DNA from: an uncultured Litorilinea sp.
Lineage (GTDB): Bacteria; Chloroflexota; Anaerolineae; Caldilineales; Caldilineaceae
Reading direction: 5' to 3'
Assembly (NCBI GenBank): GCA_946885925.1
Contig: CAMPHP010000120.1
Location: 1 to 7,715, forward strand
Length of the DNA stretch: 7,715 nucleotides
Shown here: positions 1 through 6,000 of the stretch, in pieces
Layout: each line of letters begins with the position of its first letter
Numbering within the stretch: the first letter of the stretch is position 1
Notes under the pieces: generated by a model
What the model saw: only the letters and a program-made list of their open reading frames with translations
What the model was told of the DNA's origin: nothing
Databases searched by the model: none
Position numbers and translations under genes: made by a program

Positions 1-64
1 CCCGTGGGTTTAGACTTTTAGGACCAAACGAACTGGTTGTGCAAAGCTGGATCAAAGACGAAAC

Positions 65-90
65 TGGCCCGTGCGCATGCGCAAGGCCCA
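65..90. terminator. Imperfect hairpin downstream of csp, possible terminator
   Basis: The segment reads as an interrupted inverted repeat. The outer TGG/CCA and inner CC/GG pairs flank a perfect 12-bp palindrome TGCGCATGCGCA at 72-83, with mismatches at the 68/87 and 71/84 pairs. It starts about 31 bases past the csp stop codon. On the minus strand it is followed by a modest T-rich run (GTTTCGTCTTTG) rather than a clean T-tract. It could terminate csp transcription or serve a convergent gene lying left of the window. A terminator is an inference; the palindrome itself is plain. Confidence 0.35.
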
Positions 91-121
91 CTTTCTACTT
101 TTGTTGGACAAATTAAGTGGA

Positions 122-340
122 TTAGGCACCCAAACGCTGAACATTGACAGCCGTGGGGCCTTTCTGACCCTCTTCGACTTCAAACTCGACGCGTTCGCCC
201 TCCTTCAATGACTTATAGCCAGTGCCTAGGATTGCAGAATGATGGACGAATACGTCCTTCGCCCCATCCGTGCGGGCAATAAAACCAAAGCCTTTTTGAT
301 CGTTGAACCATTTGACTGTACCGACTTCGCGATTCGCCAT
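122..340 (-). CDS. csp: Cold-shock domain protein (CspA family)
   Basis: A 72-residue single cold-shock domain protein, a cytoplasmic five-stranded OB-fold that binds single-stranded RNA and DNA and melts RNA secondary structure at low temperature. The sequence has the family start [15 protein letters not shown] (residues 7-21), containing RNP1 (KGFGFI), and then DVFVHHSAI (29-37), which is RNP2 (VFVHH). It ends normally (GPTAVNV...LGA), so length and content are those of a complete family member. The start at 340 is chosen because the N-terminus [11 protein letters not shown] is typical and GGAGG lies 8 nt upstream (complement of 349-353). The frame stays open upstream to 499, but that part has no family similarity and falls in the leader. 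It has its own promoter and a long leader with a hairpin. Which csp paralogue it is cannot be told, so the symbol is generic. Confidence 0.96.
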   Translation of the reverse strand: MANREVGTVKWFNDQKGFGFIARTDGAKDVFVHHSAILGTGYKSLKEGERVEFEVEEGQKGPTAVNVQRLGA

Positions 341-416
341 TTTGAAAGCCTCCAAAGTGTGTGGGAAGGAAAACCTTATGACGCCAGTTTGCTTCCAAAA
401 TGCCTTAACGCTAAAA

Positions 417-441
417 CGCCCAGACTTGTTAAGTCTGGGCG
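417..441 (-). promoter_or_regulatory. Perfect 11-bp hairpin in the csp mRNA leader (attenuator or thermosensor candidate)
   Basis: On the minus strand CGCCCAGACTT, a 3-nt loop AAC and AAGTCTGGGCG form a perfect 11-bp stem, followed directly by TTTT. It lies between the predicted csp promoter and the csp start codon, about 76 nt before the ATG, so it is transcribed in the leader. The shape is that of a short intrinsic terminator or attenuator, although four T residues is few. A segment about 20 nt upstream (complement of 460-467, AAGTTCTG) could pair with CAGACTT of the left arm through a one-base bulge, giving a weak alternative fold. Long structured leaders are known for cspA-type genes; an actual switching role here is inference. 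Confidence 0.6.
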
Positions 442-486
442 GTGCTTGCACATCCGGAACAGAACTTACAGCGTCTTGCACACGCG

Positions 487-515
487 AGTATACACACAAG
501 ATCCAAGGTGGTCAA
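487..515 (-). promoter_or_regulatory. Sigma-70-type promoter for csp
   Basis: On the minus strand TTGACC (complement of 510-515) is separated by exactly 17 bases from TATACT (complement of 487-492), each hexamer matching the consensus at five of six positions. Transcription would begin near 480, giving a leader of about 140 nt before the ATG at 340. The promoter lies after the slyD stop codon, so csp can be expressed independently of slyD. Confidence 0.75.
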
Positions 516-587
516 GTTGGATTTATTTACGCATGGAATTCTGCATTCTTGCCTAGTGAATGTGAAAAATTTTACATGCGCGGTACT

Positions 588-1091
588 TTATTCGTCGTGC
601 TCATGCCCATCGGCAGAATGGGTATGTCCATGCTCCAACTCTTCGGGTGTGGGAGGGCGCAACCCTACGACCTTGACATGGAAATTTAACGTCTCTCCGG
701 CGAGCGGGTGATTGAGATCAACGACTACGCTGTCGGTGCGGATCTCGGCAATAAACCCTTCAACAGTCTCGTCTGCGTCCTCGTCATAGAGTTCGACCGG
801 CATACCCAGGCTGAGATCCATATCGTCGGGAAAGATATCCAGTGGCACCTCTTCGAAGGCATCGGCGTCATATTCGCCATAGCCATCTTCCGGGTCAACG
901 ATCACATCCTTCTCCTGACCCACATGCATCCCGTAGAGTGCTGCCTCTAGTCCGGGGATGATTTCGCCGTATCCATGTAGGAACTCAATGGGACCTTCTT
1001 CGTCGGTGCTTTCAACCAGTTCGTCTTCGATCTGCAACGTATATTCGAGCTTTACGACAACACCGTGTTCTACGGTTTCATTAGCTGCCAT
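588..1091 (-). CDS. slyD: SlyD-type FKBP peptidyl-prolyl cis-trans isomerase / metallochaperone
   Basis: A 167-residue cytoplasmic isomerase and chaperone that catalyses cis-trans isomerisation of X-Pro bonds. The FKBP part opens with VVVKLEYTL (11-19) and continues through the conserved GPIEFLHGYGEIIPGLEAAL (33-52) and VDPEDGYGEYD (65-75). The insert-in-flap chaperone domain follows (about 76-125), and the FKBP fold resumes at LNHPLAGETLNF (126-137). The tail is His-rich (H154, H156, H158, H163, H165), as in nickel- and zinc-binding SlyD proteins, but short and without cysteines, so metal binding is likely yet weaker than in E. coli SlyD. The protein is strongly acidic. The ATG at 1091 fits the family N-terminus; the Shine-Dalgarno match before it is poor (AGAAAAG). 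The next gene on this strand, csp, begins 247 bases later with its own promoter. No clear intrinsic terminator is visible after the stop. Confidence 0.95.
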   Translation of the reverse strand: MAANETVEHGVVVKLEYTLQIEDELVESTDEEGPIEFLHGYGEIIPGLEAALYGMHVGQEKDVIVDPEDGYGEYDADAFEEVPLDIFPDDMDLSLGMPVELYDEDADETVEGFIAEIRTDSVVVDLNHPLAGETLNFHVKVVGLRPPTPEELEHGHTHSADGHEHDE

Positions 1092-1197
1092 TGTCTTTTC
1101 TGCTTTCTGCCCGAAGGCTATTTGTGCCGGATCTATTCGGCATAGCTATATTGGCGCGATCTTGCTCTTAATCCAGTGTCTGCCTAGTTTGATGCCA

Positions 1198-1226
1198 ACT
1201 ATACAGTGTTCACCATTGATGGTCAA
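1198..1226 (-). promoter_or_regulatory. Sigma-70-type promoter for slyD
   Basis: On the minus strand TTGACC (complement of 1221-1226) and TATAGT (complement of 1198-1203) are spaced by exactly 17 bases. The -35 hexamer and spacing are identical to those of the csp promoter. The predicted start near 1191 gives a leader of about 100 nt. That leader holds two small hairpins: a 5-bp stem TGCCG/CGGCA (1125-1129 with 1138-1142) and a C(UUCG)G tetraloop hairpin (1109-1118). The -35 box is embedded in the first copy of a tandem repeat, which suggests that a repeat-binding protein would affect this promoter. Confidence 0.7.
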
Positions 1227-1259
1227 TTGAGACGGTCAATTGAGACGGTCAATTGATAC
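1221..1259. repeat. Three 13-bp tandem direct repeats, GGTCAATTGAGAC
   Basis: Two exact copies, GGTCAATTGAGAC at 1221-1233 and 1234-1246, are followed by a third with one change (GGTCAATTGATAC, 1247-1259). Each contains the palindrome TCAATTGA and, on the minus strand, the hexamer TTGACC. The array lies between the end of uxaC and slyD. The copy nearest slyD supplies that gene's -35 box, while the other two lie 13 and 26 bases further upstream, the place expected for an operator or activator site. Polymerase slippage is the neutral explanation. A related GGTCAATTG occurs at 2814-2822 near the uxaC transcription start. Confidence 0.9.
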
Positions 1260-1295
1260 CTGCTTAAATCAATTCGCTCTTCTCTTCTCCAGAAA

Positions 1296-2750
1296 CTATC
1301 CCAGCCTGTAGGCGTCCTTTGCCAATTGATAGGCTGCCGCATAAGCCATTTCGTATGCATCCTCTATGTCGATCACACTACGTACGACCAAATCAGCCAG
1401 CCAGTTTGCATCCACGCGTCGTGCTAGGTCATGGCGAGCAGGAATTGAGGGGTAGGCGCGTGTATCATCATTAAAGCCTACCGTGTTATAAAGCCCTGCT
1501 GTTTCGTTCACAGCCTCACGAAAGCGCGTCATCCCATTCCAACTATCAAGGAACCACCAGGGTGGCCCCAAACGCACCGCCGGATAATGGCCCGCCAGCG
1601 GCGCAAGCTCCCGGCTAAAAGTTGTCTCATCCAGCGTAAAGAGGATGAGGGTAAAACCTGGCGTATTGCCGAATCGATTGAGCAGCGGTCGCAGATTACG
1701 CGTATACTCGGTCGCTGTTGGAATATCTCCACCCATGTCAGTGCCAAAACGTTCATAGAGCGGGTAGTTATGGTTGCGGAATGAACCTGGATGAAGCTGC
1801 ATGACAAGCCCATCCTCGATGCTCATCCTCGCCATCTCCATGAGCATATGAGCAGTGAAACGGGCGGTATCCTGCCCATCGGCTTCACCACGCAACGCTC
1901 GCTGCAAAAGCGCTTCTGCTGCCATAGGTTCTAGTAGTTCTGTATAGGGCGTTAATGCTGCATGATCAGTAGCGGTTGCACCCATTTGCTTGAAAAATGT
2001 ACGCTGAGATTCTAATGCTTGAATATAGCGGGCATAGCTGGTTATGTCGGTGCCTGAGACCTCAGCTAGCTTGTCAATCTCTTGTTTCCAAGTGGGAGAA
2101 TCCAAACTTACTACTGCGTCTGGCCGGAAGGTGGGCAGAATCCGGCCTGTCCAACCTGAATCGCGAATGGCTTGATGATGCTCCAGCCGGGACGTGGCTG
2201 GGTCGGTTGTGCAAAGCACTTCAATGTTGAAACGTTCATAGAGCGCACGCGGGCGAAATTCTGGTGTACTCAGCTTTTGTTCAATTTGGTCATAGATGCG
2301 TTGTGCCGTGATGCTGGTCAACTGCTCGCGCACACCAAAGAGATCATAGAGTTCATGCGAAAGCCACATGCCTGTGGGTGTACCACGAAAGAGATAATAG
2401 TGGTCGGCAAATAGCTGCCAAATACGCCGGTGATCTTGCTCCACCGTGCTACTGTCGGCCGCGGGAATCCCCAACTGCTCCAGCCCGATTCCTTGCGAGT
2501 ACAACATGCGAAAGACATAATGGTCAGGGATGATGAGCAGGTCGGCTGGCGTACCAAATTGGTAATCCGGGTCGGCAAAGACGCGCGGGTCAACGTGACC
2601 ATGAGGACAGATAAGTGGCAGGTTCGCCACCTGTTCATACAATTCCAGCGCCACGCGCTTTTGCGCTGGATCGGGGCTGAAGTAGCGGTCATGAGGGAGC
2701 CATAACGGCCTAACCTGACTTGTTGTACTCCCTGTCCCAGCAACAGTCAT
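1296..2750 (-). CDS. uxaC: Uronate (glucuronate/galacturonate) isomerase, UxaC family
   Basis: A 484-residue cytoplasmic enzyme of the amidohydrolase superfamily. It interconverts D-glucuronate and D-fructuronate, or D-galacturonate and D-tagaturonate, the first step of hexuronate catabolism. Family marks are the metal-site HxH in ICPHGHVDP (H50, H52), CTTDPATSRLEHH (180-192), the TFRPDAV segment (207-213), LHPGSFRNHN (319-328), WWF (398-400) and NDDTRAYPSIPARHD (427-441); D429 matches the conserved Asp of the D(S/T)R motif. Length agrees with the roughly 470 residues usual for the family. The ATG at 2750 is preferred: GAAAGGGTGG lies just upstream, family similarity starts soon after it, and the possible TTG at 2819 would sit at the predicted transcription start and add 23 unmatched residues. 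No other hexuronate gene, transporter or regulator is in view, so the exact substrate stays open. Confidence 0.93.
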   Translation of the reverse strand: MTVAGTGSTTSQVRPLWLPHDRYFSPDPAQKRVALELYEQVANLPLICPHGHVDPRVFADPDYQFGTPADLLIIPDHYVFRMLYSQGIGLEQLGIPAADSSTVEQDHRRIWQLFADHYYLFRGTPTGMWLSHELYDLFGVREQLTSITAQRIYDQIEQKLSTPEFRPRALYERFNIEVLCTTDPATSRLEHHQAIRDSGWTGRILPTFRPDAVVSLDSPTWKQEIDKLAEVSGTDITSYARYIQALESQRTFFKQMGATATDHAALTPYTELLEPMAAEALLQRALRGEADGQDTARFTAHMLMEMARMSIEDGLVMQLHPGSFRNHNYPLYERFGTDMGGDIPTATEYTRNLRPLLNRFGNTPGFTLILFTLDETTFSRELAPLAGHYPAVRLGPPWWFLDSWNGMTRFREAVNETAGLYNTVGFNDDTRAYPSIPARHDLARRVDANWLADLVVRSVIDIEDAYEMAYAAAYQLAKDAYRLG

Positions 2751-2827
2751 GGGTGCACCACCCTTTCTGTGATTCTTATTGGTAGTTTTTGCCTGTGATT
2801 TTTGGAGGAACGTGGTCAATTGGAGTC

Positions 2828-2857
2828 ACTATAGCAGTAGGCAGTGCCCACTTGCAA
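2828..2857 (-). promoter_or_regulatory. Probable promoter for uxaC
   Basis: On the minus strand TTGCAA (complement of 2852-2857) is followed after 18 bases by TATAGT (complement of 2828-2833), the same -10 hexamer as at slyD. The start would be near 2821, giving a leader of about 70 nt before the ATG at 2750. The motif GGTCAATTG (2814-2822) would then lie at about +1 to +8, a position where a bound repressor could block transcription. Confidence 0.5.
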
Positions 2858-2873
2858 TTATGCTGCTTGGCGC

Positions 2874-2968
2874 GGGTGTATCTCATGCGTGGGGCCGGAA
2901 CGCGGCGATGCCGCCAAGCATTGCCAGCAGAGATGCTAGCGTCCCCGGTCCGTGCGCCCAACCTGAAA
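2874..2968 (-). repeat. Interspersed palindromic repeat, copy A (short form)
   Basis: Read on the minus strand this segment shares its two ends with the segment at 7018-7162. One end is TTTCAGGTTGGG (complement of 2957-2968) against TTTTAGGTTGGG at 7018-7029, followed by GCTAGCAT against GCCAGCAT. The other end is an exact 15-mer GCGTTCCGGCCCCAC (complement of 2889-2903; 7134-7148), followed by TGAGATACACCC against TGAGATGTACCC. Each copy also has imperfect inverted ends built on CCGGnnCGC, so it can fold on itself. The middle is shorter than in copy B. It resembles the non-coding REP/MITE-like elements scattered between genes in many genomes; no transposase is present. Its edges are approximate. 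Confidence 0.65.
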
Positions 2969-2977
2969 CGTATCTAC

Positions 2978-3007
2978 TTGGCGCATCTATGCGCTATGTT
3001 CTATGAT
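2978..3007 (+). promoter_or_regulatory. Candidate promoter for the di-haem propeller gene, with internal inverted repeat
   Basis: TTGGCG (2978-2983) and TATGAT (3002-3007) are 18 bases apart; the -10 matches consensus at five of six positions and the -35 at four. Between them lies the perfect inverted repeat GCGCAT-CT-ATGCGC (2981-2994), which could be a binding site for a dimeric regulator. The start would fall near 3014, leaving about 55 bases of leader. No other pair in the gap is clearly better, but the support is only consensus matching. Confidence 0.4.
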
Positions 3008-3069
3008 GGCTGCATCTGCTGAAACTTTATCTTGCCACCCTTTAGCATTCTGAGGCTTTAGACTGCTAC

Positions 3070-6000
3070 ATGTTTGTTAAATCTGGCATAGCTCTCATGT
3101 CAACAGTGCATCTCTTTCGTTATATCCGGATTGCCATCCTACTCCTCGCCGGGTGGTTTATCATCGCCACCCCTCATGCTCGTGCCCAGAGTACCCACAT
3201 CGCCAACCACACCTATAGCGCAGAACAGGTGATGCGTGTGCAAGGCGGGCTGAATGGCGGCAATGGCGCTCCTCAACAACATAGCAGTGTTGTCGTTCAC
3301 CAAGGGTATGTGGTCGAGGTCTATTCGTCTGGCAGCGCGCACCCGCAAGCGGGGAGTGCCGTCTATGACCTGAGCGACCCTGCCGCGCCCAAGTTAATCT
3401 CACGTACCGAAAGCGATCACTTCACCGAGCAGCACGCTATCGCGCTTGCTGAAATGGATGGGCGTACCTATGCCGCGCATTTGGCTGTGGATGGCATTGA
3501 GATTTGGGATTGGACGAAGATGAGCGAACCTTCACCCGTGAGCCAGTTGGAGTTACCAGGGATTAGCCCAGGCTACAGCCACGGTGCATGGTGGTTGGCA
3601 TGGCAAGCGCCCTATCTCTATGTCAGTGGCGCATCCAATGGGATTTATATCGTAGACACCACAGACCCAACGCAGCCACGATTAGTAGATCGGGAGGATG
3701 CGCCGAATCCGATTCCGCCCAGCCAATTAGGAGGCTTTCGCGTTGGCTCCATTTTCGCCATAGGTAACTTGTTGGTTGCCAGTGCCAATGATGGTCAGGG
3801 GTATGCCACCCTCGATATCAGCGACCCACGCAATCCTACACTGTTGACCGCACGGGTGAGTGATGCACCACCCTCCTATAGCTCGATGCTCAATGGATAC
3901 CGGCTTTATGCCGCGGGGACAGATGACCAGTTGCATGGATTTGACATAAGTGACCCTCACCAGTTGCGTTATGTCGGCTCGGTTGCGCTTGGAGGCCGCG
4001 GGGGCTATTTGACGATTCAGGATGGCTTTGCTCATGTCGGGGCTTCCAATCATTATATGAAGGTGGATGTCAGCCGCGATGGTGACTACCGTACAGTGGG
4101 AAGTGCCTCGTCTAATCTCAGCGACAGTGACGAGGACTTTGTGGTGGCAGTGGGCAATCTGGTCGTCATCAGCGATGATCACGATAACGGTAGCTTTATC
4201 GCACCCCATCAGGCCGAAGCAGATACCAACGGTCCTGTGGTCAATATGGTCGTTCCGCTGAATGGCGCGGCCAATCAATCACGCATTACGCGTATTGGTC
4301 TCACATTCACCGATATGGTTGACCTTAGCAGCGTCAACAGCGAAACCTTTATTGTCCGTGCCCAGGCGGGTGATGCGATTGAGGGGATCTATAGCACCCA
4401 GAGTGGCATTGTTAATTTTACCCCTTCACAACCATTGGCTCCTGACACTACCTACGAGGTTGTCGTGCCCGCAGGGGGAATTCGTGATGTGATGGGGAAT
4501 GCCGTTCCTACTACCTTTCAGGCGACCTTTGCGACTGGCGAAACGGTGGGCAAATCGTTCTGGTGTGCCATTGCGCCCCCCTCACTCACTGCTGTAGGTG
4601 TTCCGTTGGATTTGAGCTTGCAGGTGACTGATGCTCCCGAGGACGCCACAGTGCGTTGGGATTATGGCGATGGGACACCGATTGGTGAGACGAACCTAGC
4701 GCCGACCGCCAGCCATACCTACAATGAGCCTGGGCGTTACAGTGTGCGAGCTATCGTGGATAGCCGCGCTGGGGATAGCCGCGCTGGGGCCACAGCCTGC
4801 ACGACCCGCGCGACTATCTATCGCCCACCCACATCCGGCCAACCCCAAAATTCATCCACGATCATCCTCGACCGATCGGGTACTCAAGTTTGGAAGGTCA
4901 ACCCCGACAATGACAGCGTGACAGTAATTGACGCTGTGCTGCTCAAGAAGATGGGCGAGGTGGCTGTAGGACGCCAACCACGCACTTTGGCACAGGCTCC
5001 TGACGGCACAATTTGGAGTGTCAACCAGATGGATGCCACGATCAGCGTGATTGATGCCAATACCCGCGCGGTACTCTCCACGATTGCGCTACAGTCAGGT
5101 AGCGAACCTTATGGCATTGTATTTAGCCCGCGCCAGGCTCGCGCCTATGTGAGCTTGCAAGCGATGGGCCAAGTTATCGAATTAGATGCAGCCAGCCGTT
5201 CGGTGCTCCGTACGCTTGATGTTGGCCCCACGCCACGTGCCCTGGCACTGAGCGCCGACGGTCAACGTCTCTTTGTCACGCGCTTTATCTCTGCAATACA
5301 GCAAGTTCCACAACAAAGCACGGGTGAAGTGATTGAGATTGATCCAGTTGCATGGCAAGTAGGCCAGCGAATTCCGCTGGCCTATGATCCTGGCCCGGAC
5401 ACCGAGGCTAGCGGGCGCGGTCTTCCCAACGGCCTTGCTACCGCCGTGATTTCACCCGCCGGGGATCAACTCTGGATCGGTGCGCGCAAAGCCAACATTG
5501 CTCGTGGTCAGCATCTGGATGGGCAACCCTTGACCTTTGAGTCCACTGTGCGCTCTATCCTGGCGACGGTTGACCTTGTCTCCAACCAAGAGGATCCCGC
5601 CCATCGTTATGACTTCAACGATCAGGATGGCCCGGTTGCTCTGCGTTTTAGCCCGCTTGGTGATTATCTCTTTGCAGTGCTCGAAGGAGATAACAGCATA
5701 GACATTCTTGATAGCTATACACGCCAACTAGTCACCTCAATTGATGAGGTCGGGCATGCGCCGCAAGGACTCGTCTTTACTGCGGATGGGAGCAAGCTTT
5801 TTGTTGATAGTTGGCTAACTCGTAGTGTGCTGGTGTATGACCTTAGTCCGTTTTTCAGCCGTGATGCTGCCTCGCCACAACGCATCAGTGAAATCGTGAC
5901 AGTGGCAGATGATCAGACCCCGCCTGACGTGTTAGCGGGCAAGCAGATTTTCTATAACGCCGCCGATCCCCGTATGAGCCGCGATAGTTATATGGCCTGT

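Larger units (their letters stand above)
2751..3069. other. Divergent intergenic region uxaC / di-haem protein gene
   Basis: These 319 bases carry no credible gene. From left to right they hold the uxaC leader with a GGTCAATTG motif, the uxaC promoter, an interspersed palindromic repeat (about 2874-2968), a candidate plus-strand promoter with a 6-bp inverted repeat between its hexamers, and about 60 bases of leader before the ATG at 3070. Small open frames here lack family similarity and any good ribosome site. Confidence 0.8.

Noticed and set aside
3..116. Open plus-strand frame from the window edge to a TAA at 114-116, possibly the tail of a gene convergent with csp
   Set aside because: Only about 37 codons, no recognisable protein motif and a Cys/aromatic-rich end; a stop-free run of this length is expected by chance among six frames.
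341..499. N-terminal extension of the cold-shock protein to an upstream start near 499
   Set aside because: The extension has no family similarity, covers the hairpin and leader, and the start at 340 has a strong GGAGG at correct spacing.
555..580. A/T-rich complementary stretch around 561-576 as a slyD terminator
   Set aside because: The stem is nearly all A-T with a bulge and has no GC core, so it would not be a stable intrinsic terminator.
239..711. Overlapping plus-strand open frames across csp, its leader and the end of slyD
   Set aside because: They are antisense to well-supported genes or cover the csp promoter and leader, have no ribosome sites and read as random composition.
1221..1259. 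Tandem repeats considered as a CRISPR array
   Set aside because: Units are 13 bp and contiguous, with no spacers and no cas genes nearby.
35..2217. 13-mer GGTTGTGCAAAGC at 35-47 and again at 2205-2217
   Set aside because: One shared 13-mer is about what chance predicts for a window this size; the second copy is inside uxaC and flanks do not match.
2751..2819. TTG start for uxaC adding 23 residues
   Set aside because: It would coincide with the predicted transcription start, has no ribosome site, and the added residues are not family-like.
3727..4278. Long minus-strand open frame of 183 codons inside the di-haem gene
   Set aside because: Antisense shadow of a clear propeller-coding region; rich in His and Ile with no domain and no promoter or ribosome site.
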